Positions 37,301-49,474 of a DNA stretch of 64,000 nt are shown piece after piece. The notes below the pieces were generated by a model that saw only the letters and a list, made by a program, of their open reading frames with translations, ran no database searches and was not told the DNA's origin. How positions within the stretch are numbered: the first letter of the stretch is position 1; every line of letters begins with the position of its first letter. Source of the stretch: Pratylenchus scribneri (lineage: Eukaryota; Nematoda; Chromadorea; Rhabditida; Pratylenchidae); assembly GCA_030063045.1 (NCBI GenBank), contig JAQSEB010000004.1, positions 2,108,001 to 2,172,000 of the forward strand. The letters run 5' to 3'. A program made the translations under genes and the position numbers.

Positions 37301-40269
37301 TGTAATTCTAGGAATAATTTCCATTTATAAGTACATAAGTACGAGATGGGGATTTATAAGTACAATCTTATAAAATAAGTACAATTTCTTTTTCATAAGT
37401 ACGGGGGTCGAAATGTAAGTACAAATCTTACAAAATAAGTACGAATCGGAGCCCTGATTAAGAATAATTAAAGAAGGAACAGCAAAATAATTTAAGGGTT
37501 TATCTTACATTCACAAAGCAAATATACCCAATCCCAATTTAATAAGATGGTCAAGACGCATCGAATGGTATATAATTTATGATGTTTTGATAAACATTAA
37601 AAGGGTTTTAAACGGTTTAAACCAATTTTGGTTTAATGGTTCAAAACTAATTGGTTAAACCAAAACATAATCAAATATAAAATGATGCTTCTTGACTAGA
37701 CTTTCGATTAGATAGGAGTTTTATGGGTCTAGGATTAATCAATAACCACTAACATTTAAATCTTCAACAAATTTATAATATTTCCTAAAATAATTTTCCA
37801 GCCCTTCAATGAGTCAACCAAACTGGAGGATGTCACGGACTCGGACTATTATCGTTATCGCCGTTCTTCAATCCGAAGTGGCCGTCGAAGTAATCCCTCT
37901 ACAAAATCGGTGATCAAATTGGACAACGATGAGGAGGAGGAGGAGGACCAACTTATTTGTGAGTTAAAAAAAAATTTTTAATTAATTATTACTAAAATTA
38001 AATTTTAAAATTATTAATTTTACTGATTTTAATTTTTTGCTTTTAAATTGAATTAATTTATGAATTTATTAAAATAACTTTAAAAAAATAATTATAAATT
38101 AATAAATTAATTGTTATTATTAAATTTTATTTTCCCCCATTTAAAGGCCATCATTGCTTTGTCACGTTCAATCGTCAGGACTATCGCTTTCATTTGTTGT
38201 TCCGGCACAAAATTGTTGTGGCCGATTCGCCAGAGTTGATCGAATTTTTGAAGCAACAACGCATGGAATTCATCAATGAGTTGGACTTTTAGTGAGTTTC
38301 AGGAAATTTTATTAAAATTTTTGAACTCAAACTCAAAAAAAAAAAATTAAAAAATTTAGATAAATATTATTTAAAAATTTCGGGAAAAAAATTTTTTTTT
38401 AATTTTCATTTTTAAATCTTTTATTAATAATGGAAGCTGTAATAAATATTAATTAATCTGGGTCATTAGATTACAACCCTTTTAGAGTTTTTTGGCTATA
38501 AAGTTTTTTTAAGGCTCTATTTTTGGCTTGAGTTTTGGCCAAATTTGTTAATTTTTCTTTTTTCATTACTTTAAGAATGTAAATTTTTTAATGGCTTAAT
38601 TTTTTTGGTTATTATTATTATTTTTTTGTAATTTAGTTGCGAAACATGTGGGGCAACTTTCGAGAAAGCTTCAGCCGGAGACACCAAGATCTCTGCACTG
38701 GATGCCAAATCCTCCGCATGGGTTGCCCATTTAATTGACCATCTTGAGCCGGAGGAACGAGCGGATTATGTGAATGAAATGGGCAACATTTTGCACGAAA
38801 TTGCGACAAAAGGACAGGTAAAAAATTGAATTTTAATTCATTCAAAAATTCAAAAATGATCCAATTTTCAGAATCCATTCCTCAAACTCAAAAAGGAAGA
38901 AGCAGTCACTTTGGAATTGGATGGTGAAAAGAATGATGAGGATGTCGCCTTTGTTCCTTATAAAAACGAGAAGAAATCATCGGCTGGGAAGAAGCGAAAA
39001 TCATCATCGGCTCGGGGAAGTGGAGGAGGAGGAGGACATCGCCGGCAAGTCAAAAAGGAATTGCTGTTGACTGTGAGCAAAAGAAGCGAGGATGAAGTCT
39101 TTGTTGATGTTGATAATGGGGAGAAAGAGGCGAATGAGAATGGTGCCAATGAGGAACAAAATGGAAGTATTGGTGGGTTTTTGAATAAAATTAATTAAAA
39201 TTGAGCAGAAAAATTTCCATTTTTGTCAAAAAAAAATAATTTTAAGTAAATATTAGCATTAAATTAACAAATTCGACACATTTATATATTTTTTATGGAC
39301 TGAATTAATTAGAGTAAAAATTTCTTAGATTTGAATGGAAATTGGCAAAAAATGATTTAAAAAATCGATAAAATAGCTCATAATCAGGCAGTTTTTTGTT
39401 TTTTTAACCATAAAACATAAAATTTTGAACAATCCAATGGAAGAAATACATAATAAATTTATAAAATAACTAAAAGATGTTTTGTGACTACAAAATAAAA
39501 TCAACTTATCCTAAAAATCTATCAAAAATATTCTTTTTTTCCCCCAAAAAATGTAAACCATTTTTTAGATCCTTCGCTTATTCCGTCCACTTCCGGAACA
39601 TCGGTGTCGAATCAACAAAATAATGTTGTGATCGTGTCAAAATCAAATCAAAGCAATGTTATTTATGATGATTCTGACGATGATGAGGATGAGGATGGCT
39701 TTGGCTTTTATGGACATGGCAGTGGACACAACAAACGGATGAAGACCAACGCTGGGGCGGCCGTTAACACAACTCTACGAATGTTCAACTGCCGGTCAGT
39801 TTTGATTTGAATGAAATAAATTAAATTATTTTTAATTAAAAAAATTATTTCGATTTCAAATTTTTCTATTTAAAATCGAATCTCTTAAAGGAAAATTTTT
39901 TATATAAATTTTTAGTTGAGTCCTGAGAAATGCAAACGAATATTTTAATCTTAACTAAAAAATTTAAGACTAAAAAATTTAATAATTTTTTTTAAAAAAG
40001 TGAAACAAAAAATTCTCCGACCATAAATTTTAAGCTTAAAAAATTTCTAATCATCAAAAATTTTTGAGGGTTAAGAAAACCGCCGGGCCATTTAGCCTAA
40101 AAAATATAAAATAAATAAAAAATATATCTAAATAAATTTTATTTTTTCCAGATACTGCACTTTCACATCCGAGAGCCAGGCTACCATTGAACAGCATATG
40201 ACAGCGTTGCATCTGGAAGAGATTGTGGCATCTTCGAAGCGCCATGCCCGTGGCCGTGGCAATCATTGA
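31335..40269 (+). CDS. Large nuclear C2H2 zinc-finger protein with N-terminal integrase-like HHCC motif
   Basis: Twenty-one in-phase exons: 31335-31448, 31500-31657, 31706-31931, 31975-32053, 32351-32494, 32543-32886, 33539-33859, 33909-33996, 34457-34688, 34948-35105, 35153-35271, 35317-35415, 35897-36253, 36311-36430, 36525-36686, 37802-37958, 38147-38291, 38637-38817, 38872-39172, 39569-39794 and 40152-40269; about 1282 aa. Residues 93-133 read H-x4-H-x31-C-x2-C (HLENGH to CEVC), the spacing of a retroelement integrase zinc-binding domain. The middle is Q/N/P-rich with a compact conserved-looking block (DLTPVAEML to AEEIAEMF) and basic runs (KKKKKHK). The C-terminal half has zinc-finger motifs: CHHCFVTFNRQDYRFHLLFRH region, CETCGATF, and CRYCTFTSESQATIEQHMTALH region. 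Long acidic tracts separate them. The likely role is DNA or chromatin binding; I cannot name an orthologue. Exons 1-4 could belong to a separate upstream gene, but the phase match argues for one gene. Confidence 0.8.
32960..33440. repeat. Three tandem copies of the tRNA-like SINE
   Basis: Three consecutive segments of about 160-170 bases each contain ttagaatgt- or acat-like starts, then attattgtcctct, then gggttcgaaNcNgatgagacc and ctaaattttct, then a pyrimidine-rich end. They share the GGTTCGAA B-box-like core with the other copies. The triplet fills the intron between exons 6 and 7 of the zinc-finger gene. Confidence 0.75.
34090..34370. repeat. Dispersed repeat copy
   Basis: Ordered landmarks actttcccaaacca, ggatagagctggtcaaa, cattgaatgttatataattt, tttggtcaaaatttaaaggg and ggtttaaacc match the family at 22240. 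It is in the intron before exon 9 of the zinc-finger gene. Confidence 0.65.
35630..35809. mobile_element. hAT-type MITE with CAGGCCC ends
   Basis: It begins CAGGCCCAGCGGCTGGCGCC and ends CTGGCACCGGGCCTG; the ends are inverted copies. The 8-base flank cctactat is present on both sides (35620-35627 and 35810-35817), with two extra bases (at) between it and the left end. It is related by its ends to the MITE at 23924 and lies in a zinc-finger gene intron. Confidence 0.75.
36800..37456. mobile_element. hAT-type MITE carrying a minisatellite
   Basis: A 657-bp element with terminal inverted repeat CAGGGCTCCGAT and a perfect 8-bp target duplication attaagaa (36792-36799, 37457-37464). Subterminal parts contain many copies of ataagtac in the same sense (for example atttataagtacataag). 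The centre (37010-37262) is a 31-bp minisatellite, about eight copies of actataatagtcgcgcagcg plus aaaaaaattgg, alternating with a second variant (aagatagcc). There is no transposase frame, so it is non-autonomous. Confidence 0.93.
37490..37770. repeat. Dispersed repeat copy
   Basis: Ordered landmarks tttaagggtttatcttacat, caatttaataagatggtcaa, gacgcatcgaatggtatata, gttttaaacggtttaaacca and aaaatgatgcttcttgac match the family at 22240. It lies immediately right of the MITE at 36800 in the same intron. Confidence 0.65.
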
Positions 40270-40778
40270 GCGAAGAGAACGAAAATATCCGACCGGCCTT
40301 TACATAATAATTTTTATGTTTTTATTTTATTTAAATTTCATCTCAATTATTTATTCTTTTCTTTAAAATGGTCCACAATCTCAAAATTAATTGTTTCCAT
40401 AAAATTATTTGCTGCCTAAAAATACTATACAATCCATCCGAATTTTATTTGTTGTTTTTTAATAAAAAAAATATTCATTTCTATTAATGACACCATTCAT
40501 TTCACCGGCCATTATTTATTGTATTCCTTTTTTGGTAATTATTGCATTCCTTTTTTGGTAAATTAATAAAATTGATTTGACGACAAATTCATTAATTTAA
40601 TTAGAAAAAAAGGAAAATTTATTTTCTAATTAAAAGTCAAAGTTTACAAAAATATTTAAGAAAAAATCCAACAGAAAATTAAAATAATTGATAGATCGCA
40701 TCATTGTGGAAGGGAAAATGAATCTCTAATTTAAATTTCACAACACAAAAGTGCAAAAAATCGTGGAAAAAATCACTT
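40270..40778. other. Converging 3' ends, no gene seen
   Basis: AT-rich 3' flank of the zinc-finger gene (plus) and of the small membrane-protein gene (minus). No repeats or RNA genes are evident. Confidence 0.5.
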
Positions 40779-42501
40779 TTATTCTTCCTCATTTTCCTCC
40801 TCTTCCTCCTTTCGGGCACAATCCTCATTGTTCGGGTCCAAGTAGAATTCGGTTTGACAAGCCAATTTGCCGGTGCCATCGCCCAAACGAGTGCATTTGC
40901 CTTTGAATTCGTCGACCTGTATTGGAAATTTAAATTTTAGTACACATTTTTCCGGAAATTTTAATTTTAATTCGTAAATTCCGAATTTTCTATTTAATCC
41001 CTTCAATTAAATTTTATGGCCAATATTAATTTTAAAAGTCTGGAAATGTTGGAATATAATCCAGTTGAAAAATGCGACTAATCCAGAATATTTAATCTTT
41101 CACCATTTTTGACAACATCACAAGGCAAAAAATGGGATGAAATTAAATAGATCCCCGGAAAAATTTAAAAAAATTGGGGCTAATGTATATAATAAGCAAG
41201 GATGGAATTATGCCAGGATTTTGCCATGTTTTAAGGCCATAAATATTTGGCAAAAATCGAAGTCGGAGAATTAGGCCATAAGGCATAGATGAAAATTGAA
41301 GTTAGAATTTTGGTCTAGTTTTATGGCCATATAAAGCTAATAAAAATGAGGTAAAATTGAGAAAGGATTCGGCCATGTGTTTAAGGCCCAAAAGCTATAA
41401 TAATAAGGAAAAATTAAAATTAGATGGCTTAAATTTTATTGTCTTGAGGTTGATGCTAAAAATGAAAATGAGGTAAATATTGAATTTTGGCCTAGTTTTA
41501 TGGCCACAAGACTAATAAAATAAGGTACAAATTAAAAAAGGATCTAACCGAGCTCTCATGCCCAAAGATAAAGACTAATTAAATACGGTAATAATGGAAA
41601 TTGAAGCCAAGATTTGGCCCCAATTTTATGGCTTTAAGGCTAAATAAATGAGGAGTTTAAAATAAAATCCATCAGATTTTATGGGCAAGTGAGGCTAAAA
41701 TGAGATATAAGCTAGAGAGAGGATTCTTGGTCAAATTTATGGCCCAAACCCACAAGGCTAATTTTAAAAAAGAAAATTGAGACGGGGAATTTGGCCAAGT
41801 CTTATTGCCTTATTAGGTTAATAAAATAAGCATATATAAGACGGAGGATTTTTGGTCAAAATTACCCAAACTCCAAGGCTATATGGCCATAAAAAATAGA
41901 AATTTGTCAAAAATTTAAATTGGGGTTTTTGGCATATTTTGGCCTAAAATGCAAACATAGAAGGGAGGTTTTAATAATAATATTGTATAATTTCCCCTAT
42001 CAAATAAAATATATGGATAAGTAGGCTAAAATGAGGTAAATATTTAAGCTAGTGGATTATTGGCCAAATTTATGGCCAAGTCATATGGCCATAAAATTTT
42101 AGATTTGCTAAAACCAATTTTCATCTAACCATTCCAACATTTCCAAAGGGAGGTTTTAATAATTGTAAAATTTCCCCTCTCAAATAAAATATCGCCCCCA
42201 CCTTTTCCACACGAATTATGCAACTTTTCCCATTCATCATCATCGCATTGTTCTTGGCCATATTCCCATCATCGTCCAATGCTGCTGCTGCTGCTGTCTG
42301 CTGCTGTTCCCGTTGCTGATTCAAAGCCATTCCATGGACCATCATTGTTGAGGTGGCGGAGATGGTGGCCGAGATCAAAAGCCAAACGGAGGCGCACAAA
42401 AGGATGTACAATGGGATGGTGGTGGTGGTGGGAATGGAAAAGTGGTGGTGGTGATTTTGCCCATGCCTTCCATCATCCTTGTTCTTTTGCTGATGATACA
42501 T
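40779..42501 (-). CDS. Small single-pass membrane or secreted protein with a four-cysteine C-terminal domain
   Basis: Two exons, 42501-42202 and 40916-40779, in phase 0 at GT-AG sites; 145 aa from this ATG, or 184 aa from an in-frame ATG at 42618. After a histidine-rich N-terminus (GQNHHHHFS) comes one hydrophobic segment (IPLYILLCASVWLLISATI), either a signal anchor or a long signal peptide. A Q/A-rich linker leads to SCIIRVEKVDEFKGKCTRLG, then GTGKLACQTEFYLDPNNEDC and an acidic tail. The C-terminal block with four cysteines straddles the splice junction and looks conserved, which supports the join across the 1.28-kb intron. I do not recognise the family. Three start-proximal frames overlap, so the N-terminus is uncertain. 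Confidence 0.6.
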
Positions 42502-42997
42502 TTTTATCGGGTGGAGAGGACAATCAAATTTAGGGTTTAAAATAAAATTCTCGTGGTTTTCTGAAAGAAAAGGGGAAGAAATTTGAAAGAGGAGAAATGT
42601 GACACAAATAAATGACAATGCGAGAAGGGAAATAATGGTCTCGATTTCTCTGAAAAAAAAATGACAAAAATGGGAGGGAATTTATTCTTGGGGGTTTGTC
42701 TCCTTCCACCCACCCACCTATTTCCTCCTCCTCACTTGGAACTGTGTTTGAATTTGAAAGGAGGATGAGGAGCGAGGAGACGATGCTTGGTCGACCTTGA
42801 TTTGACTGAAAAAGAGGGGGGATGGGAAAAATTTATGGCCGATGGTGGTGGTGGTGATGGTGGTGGTGGAAGACAGGAAGAAGTGGTCTAAATGGAGGTG
42901 GCTGGTGGAGGGGGGGATGATTCGAAAATGATGGAAAATGGGGACGAGAATAAAAAAAATTGATGATGATGATGAATAAAAAAGGTGGAATGGAATA

Positions 42998-43766
42998 TAG
43001 TCTGGCGGATCGGGGATGGACAAAACTTGGTCAAAACTAGGTGGGAGGAGGATGAAGCCGACCGAATGGGAGGAAATGACGGCGCCGGGTACGAAAATTA
43101 CGCCCTCTCTCTCTGTTCTTTGTGTTTTATGGTGGAAACACAGCAAATCAGATCAAAAAGTGCAATTGGTCTATACCTTTTTGGATGATATCACAAAAAA
43201 ATTTTTGTACTATTGCAGTTTACATGATGGAAGGGAAAATGATGAACATGATGAAGAAGAAGAGGTGAAGCTGAGGATGATCTTCTTCATCTTCTTCATC
43301 ATTATCAGCCTCATCATTATCTTATTCTTTTCTCCTTCTTCATCCTCATCCTTTTCCTTTTGTCCTTCCATCATGTAAACTGCAATTGCAATTTGGGTAC
43401 TTTCATCAGTGGTTTTTGAGCCCATAGCCCAGTGGGGTAATTACCAAAATGAAAAGATGGTGGTAGTCGGGCGGATCGGATTGGACAAAACTTGGTCAAA
43501 ACTAGGTGGGGGATAGTGGCTGGAGGATGACCGACTGCTAATAAGGAAATGACGGCGACGGGTGCGAAAATTACGACCTCTCTCTCTGTTCTTTGTGTTT
43601 TGTGGTGGAAACACCAAATTAGATCAAAAAGTGCGATTGGTCTACCTTTTTGGATGATATCACAAAAAAATTTTTTAAGTACTTGTCTGGTTGAAAAGTG
43701 TAAATTCGTTGGAATAGGGGATAGGGCAATTCGGGTACTTTCATCTGTGGTGGTGGTTTTTGGCTC
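42998..43766. repeat. Direct segmental duplication, about 300 bp per copy
   Basis: The copy at about 42998-43205 recurs at about 43465-43680: both carry ggacaaaacttggtcaaaac, gaaatgacggcg, ctctctctctgttctttgtg and tttttggatgatatcacaaa. The matching right flanks (tNgggtactttcatcNgtgg) show the duplication is longer and that the first copy was later split by the foldback at 43213-43385. Frames across it differ between copies, so it is not coding. Confidence 0.8.
43213..43385. mobile_element. Foldback element with gcagtttac ends
   Basis: A perfect inverted repeat of about 20 bases, gcagtttacatgatggaagg, encloses a purine-rich left arm (gatgaagaagaagagg) and pyrimidine-rich right arm (cttcttcatcttcttcatca). 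The paralogous duplicate near 43680 lacks it, giving an empty site for comparison. Confidence 0.8.
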
Positions 43767-44094
43767 ATGTCTCAAGTCTCAACCGAGACAATAACCAAAA
43801 TTCCAAAATGGAAAAGAGTATATATCATTTGAAAGGTCTGAGTTTCCTCTACAAAATGGCTTTATTATATTTTTTCATTTATCCTTAAAAATTAGTCACT
43901 TTTTTTTCGGAGAATAGATGAATTCTGTGAATTCTTTCACTGGGGAAAGTGCAATTTTTGCATAAATATGGCATAAAAAAATTACAAATTTTATTGCCAG
44001 TTTGTAGAAGAAATTCAGACCTTTCGAATGGTATATTACTTCCAAAGATTGGCTAATTTCCTCGTTGAGCAAAGGAAGACATTTACATTTTGGC

Positions 44095-44211
44095 CAGGGA
44101 TGCCATCTCCAAAACCCAAAAATCGGGAATAAAACAAAAATCTGGGAAAAATCTGGCATCGACATCAAAAATCGGGAGCATGCCGATAAATCTGGTATTA
44201 TGGCATCCCAG
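44095..44211. mobile_element. MITE-like element, CAGGGATGCCAT ends
   Basis: The left end CAGGGATGCCAT and right end ATGGCATCCCAG are inverted copies, and the interior repeats aaaatcgggaNNa and aaatctgg words. I see no target duplication, so the hAT assignment rests on the CAGGG end only. Confidence 0.6.
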
Positions 44212-44428
44212 AATTTCATAAGAAAAAGTTTCGGGACATTAATAAATTGAATATGTATTATTTTTGAAGCCCTCTCCTCTCTAATAATAATAACCTTCTT
44301 TTGTGGAATTTTTAAAGAGAAAAAAGTGGAAAAAAAAATTAATTTTTACCTTCTTTGGGTGTGCTCTGAAAAATGTAGTAGCCCTGGAGGCAAGGTATTC
44401 AATTTACTATTTTATATGAGATATTATG

Positions 44429-44688
44429 AATTTGGCAACAAAAACACTGAATTTGGCAACAATCTTTCGTGCGAAAAATATTATATTTTTGAGGCCATAT
44501 AACTTGGCCCTAACTAGGGGGTTTAGGGCTAGGGTTAGGGTTCAGGGCAGGATGGGATTAGGGGCTAAGGGCTAGGGGTTAGGGAATCTTAAAAAAAGTT
44601 TGATTTGGCCAAGTTATATGGCCTCAAAAATATAATATTTTTCGACACGAAAGATTGTTGCCAAATTCAGTGTTTTTGTTGCCAAATT
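44429..44688. mobile_element. Long hairpin element with a G-rich, telomere-like loop
   Basis: Arms of about 85 bases are almost perfect inverted copies (aatttggcaacaaaaacact, ctttcgtg, atattatatttttgaggcca, tataacttggcc). The loop (44515-44590) is G-rich on the plus strand: gggtttagggctagggttag then ggttcagggc, resembling shuffled telomeric repeats. A decayed copy lies around 19925-20260 and hosts the MITE at 20030. Confidence 0.8.
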
Positions 44689-45205
44689 AAATGACTCCCA
44701 TTTTATATTCATTCGAAAAATTCTGCTTACTATTTTATACTCTGTAGAATGGCTTTTCATTAACGCATAAAATAACCAAATATTTAATAATATCTGTTCG
44801 GTGGATCACACGAAACATTCGCCGACTAATTTATAAAACTAATTTACGTACACAAATTTTTGTATTATTTCTCATTTCCTCGCCGGTCGACGGGAATGTT
44901 TTGAGGGCAAATTAATCTAAAAACGAATAAATGTGTGTCTAATAAAGCGGCAATTGCCAAAGCCAAAATGTCAAACTCCAATCGGCGACCAGGCAAAACT
45001 GTTGGATGGATACTAAAGTGCTTATTCCAAAAGCCAAATGGCCGACGCCGATTTGGGGAAAGTAATAAATCGGCTTTGGGCTTTTGGCATGTCTTGTCTA
45101 GGCAATAAAATACAAAATATTACTACTTCCTCTGCTCAAAAGGATTCCCACTCACACATAAATTCGCCGCCTATCATCACTGCGAAAATATACGGTGGTG
45201 CCAAC

Positions 45206-45390
45206 TAGAGTAGGACAGGGTCGGTTTCGGTTTGAGAAAATCGATGAATTTTCAAATCGAAATTTGGAAATTTTGTTCAAAATAACCGAAAATAGAAAAA
45301 ACCGAAATCGAAAACCGACATTTTTTTTCAAAGACCGAAAACCGGGTTTTCAAACCGAGACCGTCTAAAAACCGACTCAGTCCTACTCTA
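45206..45390. mobile_element. hAT-type MITE, word ACCGAAAACC
   Basis: A 185-bp element with TAGAGTAGGAC terminal inverted repeats and an 8-bp target duplication with one mismatch (gtgccaac at 45198-45205, gtaccaac at 45391-45398). The interior repeats ggtttcggttt and, inverted, accgaaaacc. Confidence 0.85.
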
Positions 45391-48369
45391 GTACCAACTA
45401 ATATGTTTCCTCACTCACAGCGGGATACGGTCAAACTAATTAAGAGCTAAACCAATATTTATAGCCAGAAATTAAAGAGCGCACTTCTGGCTATCAATAG
45501 ATATAAAATTTATTTGGATTGGTTAAGGTTTGGTGGAATTGTGTTCAAAAAACCATAAAAAATTAACAAATTTATCAAAGAATGGTTTTTTAAGTATAAC
45601 CTAATTCTGAACCAAACCAAATATATTTTATATTGATCGATAGCCAAAAGTGCGCTCTTTAATTTGACACTAAATTAATATCGGTTCAGCCCTTAATTAG
45701 CTACAAGTGCCGTCGCCCAGTTGACCGGTGTCCCATTCGTCCTTCACCCAGCATTGCACTAAATACGATGGTGCCAGGTGCCAGCCCATTTGTTTGTTCC
45801 CTCATCAAAGTCGAAATTAATTGGTGAAAAAATGGCGCAAATGGAATGAATTTTACTTCGAGAATATCCACCTTGATATTTATATTAAAATATTTATCCA
45901 GCTTCTTTGCTTAAAAGGACCAATTTGACTCCGCCCATTTTGAAAGGGGCTGGCCCTGATGAGGGTATTTTTTCTAGGATTAAAATCTGCTGTTTGGTGG
46001 CAAAAATACTTCCATTTTGGCCATTTTTGGAAGAAGTGGGCGTGTTCATCTCATAATGGATGGCTAAAAGTCAAAAATGATTTTTCAGCTCAAACCATCG
46101 CAAAATATGAATGGAAAATGCCAAAAATATGGAGAAAAAAATTGGAAATATGGAAAAAAATTTTCGAAATTTCTTTTGGGTAGCAACAATTTTAGGTATT
46201 CAAAAATGCGTAAAATTTTGTGTAAAAGGGCAAATTAAAATAATTTTAGGAAATTTTTTGTGAAGTAATTTGAGAACCATCCACGATTATGTGAGAATAT
46301 TTTCGTATCTCTTATTTTCGGTTTAAAATTTAAAAAAAAATATAGTGATCATTTTATTAGTTTTCCATCCTTTTTTTTTTAAATTAAATTATTTATCAAA
46401 TCAAATCAAATCACTTAATTTGCATCTTCCCCTTCATCATAATTTATTTGGCTTCTTCCTTATCAACTTAACATTATCACCTATCAACAGCCCGACATCA
46501 TGTATTTTTTTTTTGGGCTTATTCTTCTTCCTCCTTATCATTATCGGCCACCCCGACATAAGTAAATAAAATAGAATAGAAAATTTATGGTTTTTGCATA
46601 AAAAATTTGGTCATTGAAAATTGAACAAAAAATCGAATAATCAGGTGACCAAAAATTGGCTAAAAATCAAATTTATTGACAAATAAAATTCAATAACAAA
46701 ATCCTAACTTTTTTAATCCAAAGCAATTCATTCGAATTTTGTGCATTCACCAATATTTCATCCTATTAAAAATATTTTTTAACCTATTTGCTTAAAAGCT
46801 TTATATGAAGAGCATTTTGTTATCAAAATAATTAAGCAAACATAATTTGCCACAATTTTATGCGACCAAAAAACAAAAACTATTCCATTTTGTCCTATTT
46901 TATAATTTTTTTTTTGATTATATTTTTACAATTTCCAAACAAATCAATCACAGCTGGAAGGATTATCCGATTATCAAATGTGTTTTTACTTACTAAATTT
47001 AATTTATTATTTTTTATTCCACCCTTATATTTTCCCTTCAATTTAATAAAAAAACACCCTCACTAAAACCCATTAATTTAATGCCAAATTTGGCGGATCT
47101 TCTTCTAATTAGAAATGTGACATTTCCGGCGAAATATTTTCAAAATTAAACTGTTGTAAATTTTTTAGAATTAAAAAAATTTTTTTGGAAGAGGATTAGG
47201 CAAATGGAAATTGGAATAAATTGAAGTGGCATTTCAATTGGGGGGATTAGAAGGATTAAAATGTTTTTGAAAAACAATTTCAATCCAAAAAAGAGTAAAA
47301 CATTGAGAAGAGAGAACGAAGATCTATTAAGGAAAAAGAAATCAAAAATGGTTAAAAAGGTTTATAAAAAAAAGGAAATTAGTGAATTTAATTAATTTTT
47401 AAGAATATGATATTTATTTTTTTACAATTTTTCAAACAAAAATGTACACAATTTTAATAATTTCCACCACTAAAATATCCAATCTTTGACAGAAAGAATT
47501 TTTTAATATTATTTATTTAATTTTTTCAAGCACAAATACCGTAAATTCTTTGTTAGAAGCCTCGATGCTTATAATTCAAAAGAAAGGACCCTCCAGAGTA
47601 GAGAAGAGAGAGGCAGCTTCAAAAAATAGAGAGGGGGGCTAATAAATTTCAGAGAGGAAAAAGAATGAAAATAAAATTTTATAGGATAAAATTTGCTACA
47701 AAAAACAAATCAGAGAATATGTTTTATCATTCAAAACATATTTATCAAATTAAAGATCAAAGATGTAAATAAATTAGGTATATTAAAATGGGTGCTTCTA
47801 ATAAAGAAATTATGGTAGGTGAAATTTTAGGCTATCCACAATTCAAAAAACCCCAAATTCACTCATCAAATTTACACGAAAATAACAAAACAATTTTATG
47901 GTGAGTATGGATTGAGTGTATGCGGATTTTGATAGACTAAAATGGATGTTGTGATCACCCGAAACGCACCATAAAAATTGAGATGGCGACCGGCGATTAT
48001 CAGCCGATAGAAAGGGGAAAATCGTGAAAGGCCATTGTCGTCAATTTCCCCTCATAAAATATGTAAATTGTTTGCTGGGTCTTCTCTCCATAGTCCATAC
48101 AGCCAAATTGTAAAATAAAATAATCCACCACACATCGACACATCGCCATTTTCCCATTTACGTCAAATATTAAGGGTTGGGCCCACTATTTTTTTTTATA
48201 ATTGTATTCAAAGAATTTTGGCCATTTTTACAATTCCCTATAAGGCCCCATTCCCATGACATGATTAGAAATGCTTTAAAAAATTGACGCTAAATTAAAA
48301 CTTTTCCGTAAAATGGGATGATTTAAAATTTTTCAAGAGAGCTGGCGTAATTAATCTAAATAAAATATA

Positions 48370-49027
48370 GGCGGAATTATTCTAAGCGAAAACACAAACA
48401 GGCGGAATTATTCTAAGCGAAAACACAAACAGGCGGAATTATTCTAAGCGAAAACACAAACAGGCGGAATTATTCTTAGCGAAAACACACAAACAGGCGG
48501 AATTATTCTAAGCAAAAACATAAACAGGTGGAATTATTCTAAGCGAAAACACAAACAGACGGAATTATTCTAAGCGAAAATACAAACAGGCGGAATTATT
48601 CTAAGCGAAACACAAACAGGCGGAATTATTCTAAGCGAAAACACAAACAGGCGGAATTATTCTAAGCGAAAACACAAACAGGCGGAATTATTCTAAGCGA
48701 AAACACAAAACATGCGGAATTATTCTAAGCGAAAACACACAACCAGGCGGATGTATTCTTAAGCGAAAACATAGAACCAGGCGGATTTATTCTAAGCGAA
48801 AACACAAACAGGCGGAATTATTCTAAGCGAAAACAGACAAACAGGCGGAATTATTCTAAGCGAAAACACAAACAGGCGGAATTATTCTAAGCGAAAACAC
48901 AAACAGGCGGAATTATTCTAAGCGAAAACACAAACAGGCGGAATTATTCTTAGCGAAAACACAAACAGGCGGAATTATTCTAAGCGAAAACACAAACAAG
49001 CGGAATTTTTCTTATCGAAAACACAAA
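48370..49027. repeat. 31-bp minisatellite
   Basis: About 21 head-to-tail copies of gcggaattattctaagcgaa plus aacacaaacag, with sporadic changes (catgcgg, aaccaggcgg). It is intergenic. The motif aggcggaatta also occurs at the edges of the 18-bp satellite arrays (near 3215 and 63102). Confidence 0.95.
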
Positions 49028-49474
49028 CAGAAAACCTCCAATATAACTTAATTTTTCCCTCAAATTTCTCAATCCCCAATAAAATAAAAAAATAAATTTA
49101 CAATTTTCCCAATCACGTCATTCCATTATTTTTCCCATGGCCCTTTATTGCCCTCATTCCCAAGGCCTTAATCCCATCAAAGTCAGTGGAGGACGCGTAG
49201 ACGTAGACGGCGAACAGAGCAGCACCAAAATCATCATTTTTTGATAAATAATTGAATCATAAATTCGTCAAATGACAATTTTTTATAGAGGACTAGGGTT
49301 GATCTTGATCCTCATCATAAATAAATTTTTGGGAGTAAATAAATATAATAAAATTTGCTGGCCATCCACCACAGATCCGCCGATTTCAACTCACATTAAT
49401 GTCAAATTTTTGGGGCTTAAATATCCCATGCCAATCCTCCTTTTCCTCATAAAAATGTTTTAAAACGTAAAAAT

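Noticed and set aside
42718..43146. 142-codon minus-strand ORF with I/T/S-rich runs
   Set aside because: It overlaps simple GGT/GAT repeats and half of a segmental duplication; the other copy has a different frame.
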